64,000 nucleotides of DNA from CAJBVG01 sp943371235 (GTDB lineage Bacteria; Bacteroidota; Bacteroidia; Sphingobacteriales; Sphingobacteriaceae): contig CALRTZ010000006.1 in assembly GCA_943371235.1 (NCBI GenBank), forward strand, positions 21,770 through 85,769, given 5' to 3'. Position numbers and translations under genes: made by a program. This document shows positions 17,253-26,513 of the stretch, in pieces. How positions within the stretch are numbered: position 1 is the stretch's first letter; each line of letters starts with the position of its first letter. The notes beneath the pieces were generated by a model that did no database searches, was not told the DNA's origin, and saw only the letters and a program-made list of their open reading frames with translations.

Positions 17253-18440
17253 ATGCAGAAAGTATTTCTCTTAAAAGGAAAAGAAAAGCCCGTATTACAC
17301 CATCATAATTGGGTGTACTCTGGCGCAATAGCGAAACAAGACAAAGGCATAAGCAAGGGCGATATGGTAATGGTTTGTAGTAACGAAGGCAAATTTTTGG
17401 CCTATGGCTATTACAACGAAGATTCTAAAATTAGGGTTAGATTATTGGAGTGGGATGAAAATGTAGAAATAAATGAAGCTTGGTGGGAAGAGAAAATTCG
17501 CAATGCTTATACTTTAAGGAAAGAACGTGTGGAAAATGAAGATACCAATGCGTATCGTGTAATTTTTTCTGAAGGCGATGCTTTACCTGGTTTAATTGTA
17601 GATAAATATGATGAGTATTTATCTGTTCAGTTTTTGACTGCTGGGCTAGAATTAAGAAAAGAAATGATTGTTTCTATTTTACAAAAAGTGATTCCAGTAA
17701 AAGGAATATATGAACGAAGCGATTCTAACGCAAGAACTTTGGAAGGTTTGGGAATGTCGGTGGGCGTACTCTTTGGCGAGAAACCACCCTCAAACTTATT
17801 GGTAAAAGAAAATGGCTTATTGGTAAATACTCCAATTGTAGAAGGCCAAAAATCGGGCTATTTTTTAGACCAACGCGAGAACAGAAAAAAAGTGGCCGCC
17901 TACACAAAAGGGCTGAAAGTATTAGATTGTTTTTCTTACACCGGAGGCTTTAGTTTGAATGCTAGAAAAGCAGGCGCTACTGAAGTGTGGAGTGTAGATT
18001 CCTCGGCTTCGGCAACCGAAGCACTCTCTTCAAACTATAAAAACAACCAATTAGACTGTAATGAAGAACATGTAATTACCAGTGATGTGTTTCAGTTTTT
18101 GAGAGCTGCACAACAAAAAAACCAACATTGGGACGTCATAATTCTAGATCCACCAAAATTGGCTCCTAACCGACAAAATTTACCAAAAGCAGAGCGTGCA
18201 TACAAAGATTTGAACTTACAAGCCATGTTATTAATGAATTCTGGCGATATTTTGGCTACTTTTTCATGTTCAGGAAGCTTAAGTTTAGAGCATTTTAAGC
18301 AAATATTAGCTTGGGCAGCAACGGATGCAGGCAAAGAATTGCAATTTTTGGAGGATTTGGGGCACCCTATAGACCATCCGGTAAGGGCTGCTTTTCCAGA
18401 ATCGTATTATTTAAAAGGAGTTATAGCACGTATTATTTAA
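17253..18440 (+). CDS. RlmI/RlmK-type class I rRNA methyltransferase
   Basis: This protein of 395 residues has an N-terminal PUA domain (LKGKEKPVLHHHNWVYSGAI), a linker, and a Rossmann SAM-binding domain with VLDCFSYTGGFSLNARKAGA and the catalytic-region motif DPPKLAPNRQNL near residue 296. The family methylates cytosine C5 in 23S rRNA (position 1962 for E. coli RlmI), but the exact target here is not proven. It has its own predicted promoter and lies upstream of the rimP-nusA-infB operon. Confidence 0.88.
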   Translation: MQKVFLLKGKEKPVLHHHNWVYSGAIAKQDKGISKGDMVMVCSNEGKFLAYGYYNEDSKIRVRLLEWDENVEINEAWWEEKIRNAYTLRKERVENEDTNAYRVIFSEGDALPGLIVDKYDEYLSVQFLTAGLELRKEMIVSILQKVIPVKGIYERSDSNARTLEGLGMSVGVLFGEKPPSNLLVKENGLLVNTPIVEGQKSGYFLDQRENRKKVAAYTKGLKVLDCFSYTGGFSLNARKAGATEVWSVDSSASATEALSSNYKNNQLDCNEEHVITSDVFQFLRAAQQKNQHWDVIILDPPKLAPNRQNLPKAERAYKDLNLQAMLLMNSGDILATFSCSGSLSLEHFKQILAWAATDAGKELQFLEDLGHPIDHPVRAAFPESYYLKGVIARII

Positions 18441-18458
18441 GTAATTGCATTAGGGTAC

Positions 18459-18488
18459 TTGACAAAAGGCAGATTTTTTGTATATTTG
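18459..18488 (+). promoter_or_regulatory. Promoter of the rimP-nusA-infB operon
   Basis: TTG at 18459-18461 (followed by ACA), then 19 bases, then TATATTTG at 18481-18488: an almost ideal phylum-type promoter. The start should fall near 18495, giving a leader of about 58 bases that contains the hairpin at 18513-18532. Confidence 0.8.
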
Positions 18489-18512
18489 CGCTGGAAAATA
18501 CTGAAAACGAAC

Positions 18513-18532
18513 GAGGGGACACATGTCCCCTC
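18513..18532 (+). promoter_or_regulatory. GC-rich leader hairpin before rimP
   Basis: An 8-bp perfect stem, GAGGGGAC / GTCCCCTC, with a 4-base loop ACAT is followed by ATTTATTTT. It lies downstream of the predicted promoter and 20 bases before the rimP ATG, so it is in the operon leader. It could act as an attenuator or protein-binding site, or terminate read-through from rlmI. Confidence 0.6.
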
Positions 18533-18552
18533 ATTTATTTTAAATACATCTC

Positions 18553-19017
18553 ATGAGCGCTGTAGAGGCAAAAATTAAGTCGTTTATCGACGAAGCATTA
18601 GAAGGAAGCAATTTATTTGTGGTAGATTTTAAATTGTTGCCAAAGAGCAGGATTGTGTTGTTATTAGACGGAGACAATGGTGTTGGGATTGATGAATGCG
18701 CTAAAATTAGCAGACACATCTCTAACAGAATGGATGAAGAGAATTTAATTGAAGGTGCGAGCACTTTAGAAGTTTCGTCGCCTGGTGTTGATCATCCTTT
18801 GAAATTTCAACGTCAGTATCCGCAACATATTGGCAGAACATTGGGTATAAGATTGAATGATGGGAAGGAATTTGAAGGGAAGTTGTTAAATGTGGAGGGC
18901 GAGAACATCAGTATTGAAGCAAAAATTAAAGAAAAAGGTAAAAAGAAAGTGCTTTTAGAAGAGCGCAGTTTTGCCTTAACAGATATTAAAGAAGCAAAAA
19001 TTAAGATCATTTTTTAG
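18553..19017 (+). CDS. rimP: Ribosome maturation factor RimP
   Basis: This 154-residue protein has the two-domain layout of RimP: an alpha/beta N-domain with LLDGDNGVGIDECAKISRHI and STLEVSSPGVDHPL, and a C-terminal Sm-like beta domain (GKEFEGKLLNVEGENI). It helps assemble the 30S subunit. The position directly before nusA and infB is the classical bacterial order. It ends 20 bases before nusA. Confidence 0.95.
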   Translation: MSAVEAKIKSFIDEALEGSNLFVVDFKLLPKSRIVLLLDGDNGVGIDECAKISRHISNRMDEENLIEGASTLEVSSPGVDHPLKFQRQYPQHIGRTLGIRLNDGKEFEGKLLNVEGENISIEAKIKEKGKKKVLLEERSFALTDIKEAKIKIIF

Positions 19018-19037
19018 ATAAAGTAAATTGAATAAAT

Positions 19038-20273
19038 ATGAATAACATCAATTTAATTGATTCTTTCCAGGAGTTTAAAGACTTCAAAAACATCGATCGT
19101 CCGACGATGATGAGTGTATTGGAAGATGTATTCAGAAGCATGTTGCGCAAGAAATACGGAACAGATGAGAATTGTGATATTATCGTAAATACAGATAATG
19201 GAGATTTGGAAATCTGGAGAACACGTAGAGTAATGGAAGATGGTTTCTCTGAAGACGATGCATTGGAGGTAGAAATTACAGAAGCAAAAACCATAGACGC
19301 TGATTTAGAAGTGGGTGATGATGCTATTGAGCAAGTAACTTTAGAAAGTTTTGGAAGAAGAGCCATTTTAGCTGCTCGTCAAACATTGGTTTCTAAAATT
19401 ATTGAATTAGAGAAAGACGAAGTTTACAAGAAGTACAAAGATAGAATTGGTGAAATTGTAACAGGTGAAGTTTACCAAGTTTGGAAAAAGGAAATGTTGG
19501 TGATGGATGATGATGGGAATGAATTGATTTTACCAAAAACAGAACAGATACCTGCAGATTTCTTCAAGAAAGGTGATAACGTGAAGGCGGTTGTATTGCG
19601 TGTTGATATGCAAAACAATAACCCTAGAATTATTATTTCTAGAACGGCACCAAGTTTCTTAGAGCGATTATTTGAACAAGAAGTTCCAGAAGTATTTGAT
19701 GGTTTAATTACCATTAAAAACATTGTTCGTGAGCCAGGTGAAAGAGCAAAAGTAGCAGTAGAGTCATACGACGATCGTATTGATCCTGTTGGTGCTTGTG
19801 TGGGTATGAAAGGTTCTAGAATACACGGTATAGTAAGAGAGTTGAAGAACGAGAACATCGACGTAATTAATTACACTAACAACTTATCATTATACATACA
19901 AAGAGCATTATCGCCTGCAAAAATTACAACTATTAAATTAGATGATGAAACAAAACGTGCGTCGGTTTATTTAAAATCGGACCAGGTTTCGTTAGCAATT
20001 GGAAAAGGTGGTTACAACATTAAATTAGCTGGTAAATTAACTGGTTACGAAATTGATGTGTACCGTGATAATGAAGAAACTGAAGAGGATGTTGATTTAG
20101 AAGAATTCTCAGACGAAATTGAAAGTTGGATTATTGATGAATTAAAAGCGATTGGTTGTGATACAGCTAAGAGTGTTTTGAATTTATCGGTAGAAGACTT
20201 AGTAAAACGTACAGATCTTGAAGAAGAAACGATTAAAGATGTAATAAACATATTGAAGTCGGAATTCGAATAA
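19038..20273 (+). CDS. nusA: Transcription termination/antitermination factor NusA
   Basis: This protein of 411 residues has an N-terminal RNA-polymerase-binding domain, an S1 domain starting around residue 135 (GEIVTGEVYQVWKKEM) and KH domains with VGACVGMKGSRIHGIVREL and AIGKGGYNIKLAGKLTGYEI. An acidic tail follows, with a short helix-hairpin-like segment at the end. NusA binds elongating RNA polymerase and modulates pausing and termination. It is cotranscribed with rimP and infB, and in other bacteria the operon is autoregulated, which makes the leader hairpin interesting. Confidence 0.97.
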   Translation: MNNINLIDSFQEFKDFKNIDRPTMMSVLEDVFRSMLRKKYGTDENCDIIVNTDNGDLEIWRTRRVMEDGFSEDDALEVEITEAKTIDADLEVGDDAIEQVTLESFGRRAILAARQTLVSKIIELEKDEVYKKYKDRIGEIVTGEVYQVWKKEMLVMDDDGNELILPKTEQIPADFFKKGDNVKAVVLRVDMQNNNPRIIISRTAPSFLERLFEQEVPEVFDGLITIKNIVREPGERAKVAVESYDDRIDPVGACVGMKGSRIHGIVRELKNENIDVINYTNNLSLYIQRALSPAKITTIKLDDETKRASVYLKSDQVSLAIGKGGYNIKLAGKLTGYEIDVYRDNEETEEDVDLEEFSDEIESWIIDELKAIGCDTAKSVLNLSVEDLVKRTDLEEETIKDVINILKSEFE

Positions 20274-20309
20274 GAAATAATAAACGCATATTTGCATAAA
20301 TACTAGTAG

Positions 20310-23300
20310 ATGTCAGAAGACAAAAAAATTAATTTATTAAAGGCTGCAAAGGAGTTTAACCTTAGTATAGGCACCATTGTGGAGCACCTCGGAAAACAAG
20401 GTGTTACCATCGACAATAAGCCAAATACAAAGTTAACCGACGAGCAATATGGAATCTTAATGAAGGATTTCCAATCAGACAAAACGATTCGTGAAGAAGC
20501 GAAAACGATTGCGATTGGAAAAGCTAGAAGAGAAGAGATTGTATTGCCAAATGATGCTACACCTGCTGCAAAAGAGAAAGCAGAAACAGAGGTAGAAGAC
20601 GAAATCCTTATTAAAAATGTGGTGGCTACTCCTGAAATTTTAGACCCTAAACCGGTTGTGAAAAAAGAGGAGCCAACAGTTGTTGTATCAGAAGAACTGA
20701 AAGAAGAATCTACGGCACCAAGTTTGAAAATTCTAGGTAAAATAGATCTTGATAGTGTTTCGGGAAAAGGCAGATCGGATAAAAAAGCGAAAGAAGCTAA
20801 AAAAGAAGAAGCTCCAGCTCCTGTAGAGAAAAAAGAAGAGAAGAAGGTAGAGAAAAAAGCTGAAGAACCAGTTTTAGAAACTAAAGTAAAAGAAGAGGTT
20901 GTAAAACCTGCGGAACCTAAAGCTGAACCTGCAGTAGTAGCTGAAACTACGACTGAAGAAAAAGCTGAGCATAAAGAAGCTGTTGTTGAAAAACCAAAAG
21001 AGAAAGTAGCAGAAAAAGCTGCTGAGAAGCCGGCTCATAAATCTGCAGAAAAAACTGCTCCAAAAGCTGCAGAGAAACCTGTAGAGAAGAAAGTTGAAAA
21101 AACTACAGAGAGAGCACCAAATGCTGAAGATCCTGTAAGACCAGAAGATGTGATTCGTGCAAAAGCACAAAAATTGAGTGGCCCTAATATTATTGGATCA
21201 ATTGATTTATCGCAATTTGCTGCTAAGAAAAAAGCTACACCAGTGGCAAGTTCATCTGGCAACACTTCTGATCAGAAAAAGAAAAGAAAACGTAAAGAAA
21301 ACAAACCAGTAAGTCCGAATGCCGGAGCTGGACAAGGTCAACAAGGACAAGGTCAAGGTGGGCAAGCAGGTCAAGGCGGACAAGGCGGTGGAAATAAAGA
21401 AGGTGGAAATAGAAATTTCCACGATCGTAAAAAACCAGGAGGAGGTTACCAAGGCAATCGCCCGAATACTCCGAAAGAAGAGCCTACTGAAAAAGAAATA
21501 CAAGATCAAATTAAAGCGACACTTGCCCGTTTGTCTGGCGCAGGTAAGTCGGGAAAATTTGCACAACGTGCTAAGTTAAGAAGAGCAAAACGTGATGACG
21601 TTGCGGCATCTGCAGAAGAAGCAGCAAAAGAATTAGAATTGCAATCTAAAATATTAAAAGTAACAGAGTTTGTAACTGCAAACGAATTAGCGAAGATGAT
21701 GGATGTACAAGTAACGAAAGTTATTTCTACATGTATGAGTTTAGGTATGTTCGTTTCTATTAACCAACGTTTGGATGCTGAAACGCTTACCATTGTTGCT
21801 GATGAATTTGGATACGAAGTACAATTCGTTTCTACAGAAGAACAAGAAATTGAATTAGATGCAGAAGACAATGTTGAAGATTTAGTTCCTCGTGCACCAA
21901 TTGTTACGGTAATGGGTCACGTGGATCATGGTAAAACATCTTTACTTGACTTTGTTCGTAAAGCAAACGTAATTGCGGGTGAAGCCGGTGGTATTACTCA
22001 GCATATTGGAGCTTACGAAGTTCAATTAGATTCTGGTAAAAAAATAACATTCTTAGATACACCTGGTCACGAAGCCTTTACAGCGATGCGTGCCCGTGGT
22101 GCTAAAATTACCGACATTGTAATTATTGTAATTGCTGCAGACGACAGTGTGATGCCTCAAACAAAAGAAGCTATTAACCACGCACAAGCTGCTGGCGTTC
22201 CAATTATTTTTGCCTTAAATAAAATTGATAAAGCCGATGCTAACCCAGATCGTATTCGTGAGCAATTATCTGCTATGAATATTTTGGTGGAAGAATGGGG
22301 TGGTAAATACCAATGTCAGGAAATTTCTGCGAAGAAAGGATTGAACGTGGATGCATTGCTTGAAAAAGTATTGTTAGAAGCAGAATTATTAGAATTAACA
22401 GCTAACCCAAATAAAAACGCAGTAGGTACAGTAATTGAAGCAGCCTTAGATAAAGGCCGTGGTATTATCACAACTGTGTTGGTACAAGCTGGTGAACTGA
22501 GAGTTGGAGATCCTATATTGGCTGGTTGCTACAGCGGACGTGTGAAAGCATTGTTTAATGAGCGCGGGCAGAAAGTAGAAATGGTTGGTCCATCAACACC
22601 TATACAAGTATTAGGTATGAACGGAGCACCACAAGCAGGTGATAAATTTAACTCGATGGAAAGCGAAGTGGAAGCAAGAGAAATTGCAAACAAGCGCTTA
22701 CAATTACAAAGAGAGCAAGGAATACGTACTCAGAAACACATTACACTTGATGAAATTGGCCGTCGTTTAGCGATTGGTAACTTTAAAGAGTTGAACATAA
22801 TTGTGAAAGGTGACGTGGATGGTTCTATTGAAGCATTGGCAGATTCGTTGTTAAAATTATCGACTCCAGAAATTCAAGTAAACATTATTCATAAATCGGT
22901 TGGACAAATTTCAGAATCGGATGTATTATTAGCTTCGGCTTCTGATGCAATCATTGTTGGTTTCCAAGTTCGTCCTTCATTAAACGCACGTAAACTTGCC
23001 GAGCAAGAACAGATTGACATACGTATGTACTCAATTATTTACGACGCTATTAACGAAGTAAAATCGGCGATGGAAGGTATGTTGGCTCCGCAGTTCGAAG
23101 AGAAAATTACTGCGAACGTACAAATTCGCGAAACCTTTAAAATTACGAAAGTGGGTACCATTGCAGGTTGTATGGTTATAGACGGTAAGATTAACAGAAA
23201 TAGTAAAGTGCGTATCATTAGAGATGGTGTAGTAATACATACTGGTGAGCTTGCTTCATTGAAACGTTTTAAAGACGATGTGAAAGAAGTAGCTACTAAT

Positions 23301-23396
23301 TACGAGTGTGGTTTGAACATCCAAAACTTTAATAACATTGAAGTAGGTGATATTATTGAAGCATACGAAAACGTAGAAGTAAAACGTAAATTGTAA
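20310..23396 (+). CDS. infB: Translation initiation factor IF-2
   Basis: This protein has 1028 residues. The N-terminal IF2_N helix region opens the protein (LLKAAKEFNLSIGTIVEHL). A long low-complexity stretch rich in Lys, Glu, Ala and Pro covers about residues 90-280, and a Gly/Gln-rich patch lies near residues 337-365. The GTPase domain begins with G1 GHVDHGKT (residues 536-543), then DTPGHEAF and NKIDKAD. Domains II-IV follow, with binding of initiator tRNA by the last. The mass of the disordered linker is large but usual in this phylum. A clear terminator follows at 23417-23449. Confidence 0.98.
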   Translation: MSEDKKINLLKAAKEFNLSIGTIVEHLGKQGVTIDNKPNTKLTDEQYGILMKDFQSDKTIREEAKTIAIGKARREEIVLPNDATPAAKEKAETEVEDEILIKNVVATPEILDPKPVVKKEEPTVVVSEELKEESTAPSLKILGKIDLDSVSGKGRSDKKAKEAKKEEAPAPVEKKEEKKVEKKAEEPVLETKVKEEVVKPAEPKAEPAVVAETTTEEKAEHKEAVVEKPKEKVAEKAAEKPAHKSAEKTAPKAAEKPVEKKVEKTTERAPNAEDPVRPEDVIRAKAQKLSGPNIIGSIDLSQFAAKKKATPVASSSGNTSDQKKKRKRKENKPVSPNAGAGQGQQGQGQGGQAGQGGQGGGNKEGGNRNFHDRKKPGGGYQGNRPNTPKEEPTEKEIQDQIKATLARLSGAGKSGKFAQRAKLRRAKRDDVAASAEEAAKELELQSKILKVTEFVTANELAKMMDVQVTKVISTCMSLGMFVSINQRLDAETLTIVADEFGYEVQFVSTEEQEIELDAEDNVEDLVPRAPIVTVMGHVDHGKTSLLDFVRKANVIAGEAGGITQHIGAYEVQLDSGKKITFLDTPGHEAFTAMRARGAKITDIVIIVIAADDSVMPQTKEAINHAQAAGVPIIFALNKIDKADANPDRIREQLSAMNILVEEWGGKYQCQEISAKKGLNVDALLEKVLLEAELLELTANPNKNAVGTVIEAALDKGRGIITTVLVQAGELRVGDPILAGCYSGRVKALFNERGQKVEMVGPSTPIQVLGMNGAPQAGDKFNSMESEVEAREIANKRLQLQREQGIRTQKHITLDEIGRRLAIGNFKELNIIVKGDVDGSIEALADSLLKLSTPEIQVNIIHKSVGQISESDVLLASASDAIIVGFQVRPSLNARKLAEQEQIDIRMYSIIYDAINEVKSAMEGMLAPQFEEKITANVQIRETFKITKVGTIAGCMVIDGKINRNSKVRIIRDGVVIHTGELASLKRFKDDVKEVATNYECGLNIQNFNNIEVGDIIEAYENVEVKRKL

Positions 23397-23416
23397 TTTC
23401 AACATCCAAAAAATTT

Positions 23417-23449
23417 AATCCCGAGGAGAATCTTCTCGGGATTTTTTTG
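23417..23449 (+). terminator. Intrinsic terminator of the rimP-nusA-infB operon
   Basis: AATCCCGAGGAG pairs with CTTCTCGGGATT (one G-U wobble) around a 3-base loop and is followed by seven or more T residues. It lies 20 bases after the infB stop. Confidence 0.92.
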
Positions 23450-23479
23450 TTTAGTACTACCTTATTCTTACATTTATCT

Positions 23480-24694
23480 ATGCGCCTGTATTTCACACAT
23501 CGAAATTTTTATCTTCTCGGATTAATATTAGTGGCTATTGGCTTATCGCTCTCGCCTGCTCTTATGAGCACTGGGCAAGCGGTATTGGTACTTAACTGGA
23601 TTGCAGAGGCGCAGTTTGCTACTAAATGGCAAAGCATAAAAAACAACTACTATTTACTTTCTTTCCTAGCAATTTTTGCGATTCATTTATTGGGTTTATT
23701 GTACACAACAAATTACGTGTATGCAATTAAGGATCTAAAAATTAAACTCCCATTATTAATTTTCCCAATTATATTGGCAAGCATTAAACCCTTAACATGG
23801 GCCGAACTTAAAACTATTTTATTTTGTTTAATCGCTTCCGTTTTTGCATCATCATTATACAGTTTAAGTATTTACATTACTATTGATAATGAAAATGTAG
23901 ATACACTGAGAAACATATCTCCCATTATTTCGCACATCCGTTTATCACTTATTATTTGTGTAAGTTTTTTTGCAATCGTTTATTTAATTTATAAATCTGA
24001 TAAAAAAATAACTTCGCTTGTATATATTATATTGATATTGGTGGCCGCGTGGTTCTTTGTATTTATTGGCATTTTGGGAGCAAGAGCTGGTTACTTAGCC
24101 ATATTAGTTTGTGCTGCTGTATTATTTTTGTATCAGATTGTAGCGGCAAAAAAATGGAATTATGTTTTTATTCTAGTAATTGCAACTGTTGTTTTGCCTT
24201 TGTTGATGTATAAATTTGTACCATCAGTAAGCCAACGAATAAACGAAGCACGCAACGAAGTAAACCATTACAAAGCGGGCGGCAACCCTTCTGGCCATTC
24301 CATTACACAACGTTTTGAATATTGGAAAATAGCGAAACATATTTTTGTAAACAATCCTGTTATTGGAGTAGGTACCGGTGATATAGATGATGAGTTTAAG
24401 TTGTATTATGCCTCACACGATACTCCAATGAAAAAAGAGTTTCAGTTTAGAGCGCACAATCAATATTTTACCATACTCAGTACTTTTGGTATGATAGGCT
24501 TTGTATTGTTTATTGCCGCTTTTTTAGTTCCGTATTTTAAAGGCATCGAACGGTATTCTTTTTTGCCTAGCATGTTTATTATTATAACCATGTTATCTAT
24601 GCTTACGGAAGATACACTCGAAACCCAAGCAGGTGCTACCTTTGTGAGTTTTTTCTTTAGCGTTTTTTTACTCTCTGCCTTTAAACGGAAATAA
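23480..24694 (+). CDS. O-antigen ligase / Wzy-like polytopic membrane protein
   Basis: This protein of 404 residues has about ten to twelve membrane segments. A large periplasmic loop near residues 255-320 contains GHSITQRFEYWKIAKHI and PVIGVGTGDIDDEF, and the AHNQYFTILSTFGMIGF segment is typical of the O-antigen ligase (Wzy_C) domain. Such proteins ligate or polymerise surface polysaccharides in the inner membrane. I chose the ATG at 23480; an upstream TTG at 23447 lies in the infB terminator. Its 3' end overlaps the convergent glycosyltransferase gene by 14 bases, and three glycosyltransferase genes follow on the other strand. Confidence 0.85.
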   Translation: MRLYFTHRNFYLLGLILVAIGLSLSPALMSTGQAVLVLNWIAEAQFATKWQSIKNNYYLLSFLAIFAIHLLGLLYTTNYVYAIKDLKIKLPLLIFPIILASIKPLTWAELKTILFCLIASVFASSLYSLSIYITIDNENVDTLRNISPIISHIRLSLIICVSFFAIVYLIYKSDKKITSLVYIILILVAAWFFVFIGILGARAGYLAILVCAAVLFLYQIVAAKKWNYVFILVIATVVLPLLMYKFVPSVSQRINEARNEVNHYKAGGNPSGHSITQRFEYWKIAKHIFVNNPVIGVGTGDIDDEFKLYYASHDTPMKKEFQFRAHNQYFTILSTFGMIGFVLFIAAFLVPYFKGIERYSFLPSMFIIITMLSMLTEDTLETQAGATFVSFFFSVFLLSAFKRK

Positions 24695-25763
24695 TATTTT
24701 TATAAACCGTAAGAGTTTGTTCGGCCATTATTTTTTTATCGAACTTTTTTACTTTTTCAAAAGCATTGTCTAGCATTTTATTTCTCAAATTATTGTCGCT
24801 AAACATTCGAATAATGTTTTTTGCTAAAGCATTTGCATCGCCAACAGAACTCATTAAGCCACTATGTTCATGTTCTACTATCTCAGGTATGCCACCGGCA
24901 TTGGTACATACCACTGGGACTTTACATGCATAGGCATCGAGTATAGAACTTCCAAGTCCTTCGGTTTTAGAACTCAATACAAATGCATCTAAGTCTGGTA
25001 ACAAATCATTTATATCTGATCGAAAACCAGTAAAAGTAATTTTATGTTGCAAGTTGTTTGTTAGCACTAAATCTTGTATCTCCTTTCGTAAAGGTCCATC
25101 GCCTATAAAAAAATAATGCGCCTTAAGCTGCTCTCCTATTTGTTTAATGGCCTTAATTAATGTTGGGTAATCTTTATGATCTGCTAATGCTGCAGTGCTA
25201 GCAATAATTTTTACATCTTCAGCAATGTTAAACTCGGTTCGGAGTTTGTTACTTTTGTTTTTAAATTTTGATAAATCAATGCCATCATAAATGGTAATGC
25301 ATTTGCTCTTATCCTCAACATCATTTTGCATAATATGTTGGATGGCATTAGAAACACATATAATTTTTTTAATGGCTGGGCAATTGTATTTTAATTTCGA
25401 AAGAAAATTTTTAGAAATTGGAAAATCAACTTTACGCGATAATACTAAGTTGGTTTTATTGCCAAGGTAATACGCCCAAACAGAAATGGCATGAGCGTGC
25501 GACGAATGTATATGAATTATATCTGCTTTAAAATCATTTGCAATTTTTTTTAAAGCTAAGCTAGAGTTTAAATCAAATTGATTTTTAAACCCTATGCTCT
25601 TATATGGTATATTATTATTTATACAATACGTTTCGAAGGATGAACCTTTTCTACAAACAACCAATTGCTCTACATTCAACTTATGAAGTTCATCGAGTAA
25701 ATAAGCAATTTGTTGCTCACCACCTCTCCAAGTTTTTTCGGCACTAAGATGAATGATTCTCAT
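24681..25763 (-). CDS. Glycosyltransferase family 4 protein
   Basis: This 360-residue GT-B enzyme opens with MRIIHLSAEKTWRGGEQQIAYLL, the donor/acceptor loop of GT4 enzymes. HIHSSHAHAISVWAYYLG and the C-terminal donor-binding segment LSSKTEGLGSSILDAYACK with the EGLG...DAYA pattern and the acidic E residue complete the fold. It probably adds a sugar to a surface glycan at the cytoplasmic face of the membrane; the sugar cannot be read. The gene overlaps the preceding glycosyltransferase gene by 20 bases, indicating one minus-strand operon of three transferases. Confidence 0.9.
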   Translation of the reverse strand: MRIIHLSAEKTWRGGEQQIAYLLDELHKLNVEQLVVCRKGSSFETYCINNNIPYKSIGFKNQFDLNSSLALKKIANDFKADIIHIHSSHAHAISVWAYYLGNKTNLVLSRKVDFPISKNFLSKLKYNCPAIKKIICVSNAIQHIMQNDVEDKSKCITIYDGIDLSKFKNKSNKLRTEFNIAEDVKIIASTAALADHKDYPTLIKAIKQIGEQLKAHYFFIGDGPLRKEIQDLVLTNNLQHKITFTGFRSDINDLLPDLDAFVLSSKTEGLGSSILDAYACKVPVVCTNAGGIPEIVEHEHSGLMSSVGDANALAKNIIRMFSDNNLRNKMLDNAFEKVKKFDKKIMAEQTLTVYKNIISV

Positions 25764-26511
25764 ATTCTATCCAGTGTTTTTTTAATTTCGAATATTTTAA
25801 ATAGGCGGCATAAGCCGAATTTTTGCAAACTATATAACCGGTTGCTCCATCTAACACCCCAAGTTTTAGTAGGTAATCTGTAATGAAACGAATAACTGGC
25901 TTTAAGTACAAATAATAAAAATTTGCACGTTTGCCTTTATCAAATAATTCTTTAGAAGATATGTTAGTGAATTTTTCAATTTGTTTTAAATGATCTTCTT
26001 CCGAATGAAAAGAATAATGCAATAAATCTGAATTCAGTTTTTTTACATTAGTTGATTTTACTATCAACGTTTCGTGTAAACGTGGTCCGGCCCAATGCGC
26101 CATCTCTTTTTTAAATATTCTGATTTTTCTATCGGGGTACCAACCACAATGATGCACCCATTTGCCAGCATAATTGGTAAGTCTGTTTAATTCGTATGCA
26201 TCTGCTGCAAAATTATTTTTGATGCTTAGTATTTCTTGTTTTAAATTTTCTGAAATTACTTCGTCGGCATCTAAAGAAATAATATGACTATTTGTACATA
26301 ATGAATTTGCATAATTTTTTTGTTCGGCGTAGCCTAAAAATTCTTGCTGATAAATTTTTACATCGTAATTTTTTGCAATTTCTATTGTTTTATCTGTTGA
26401 ATTAGAATCAACTATTATAATTTCATCTGCAATGCCTTGTAAGGAAGCTAAACACTTATCGATGTTTTTTTCTTCGTTGTATACTATAATGGCTGCAGAT
26501 AATTTTATCAT
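25744..26511 (-). CDS. Glycosyltransferase family 2, WaaE/KdtX-like
   Basis: This 255-residue GT-A enzyme starts with MIKLSAAIIVYNEEKNI, has IIIVDSNSTDKTIEIA, and its metal-binding motif is in SLDADEVIS near residue 87. The spacing and WVHHCGWYPDRKIRIFKK segment resemble WaaE/KdtX LPS-core beta-glucosyltransferases. This fits ADP-heptose and Wzy-like genes elsewhere in the window, but the substrate is inferred. It lies 2 bases after the next upstream transferase gene and overlaps the one downstream. Confidence 0.88.
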   Translation of the reverse strand: MIKLSAAIIVYNEEKNIDKCLASLQGIADEIIIVDSNSTDKTIEIAKNYDVKIYQQEFLGYAEQKNYANSLCTNSHIISLDADEVISENLKQEILSIKNNFAADAYELNRLTNYAGKWVHHCGWYPDRKIRIFKKEMAHWAGPRLHETLIVKSTNVKKLNSDLLHYSFHSEEDHLKQIEKFTNISSKELFDKGKRANFYYLYLKPVIRFITDYLLKLGVLDGATGYIVCKNSAYAAYLKYSKLKKHWIEYENHSS

Positions 26512-26513
26512 GT

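Noticed and set aside
18513..18540. Hairpin as a simple rlmI terminator
   Set aside because: It lies downstream of a strong promoter for rimP, and the U-tract is interrupted (ATTTATTTT). I keep it as a leader element, though a dual role remains possible.
20874..21566. Minus-strand frames opposite the infB low-complexity region
   Set aside because: They are rich in Phe, Ser and Cys because they mirror the Lys/Glu-rich coding strand. IF-2 is certain there.
23447..23482. TTG start extending the O-antigen-ligase-like protein by 11 residues
   Set aside because: It lies inside the infB terminator T-tract and adds a non-conserved polar stretch; the ATG at 23480 starts just before the first membrane segment.
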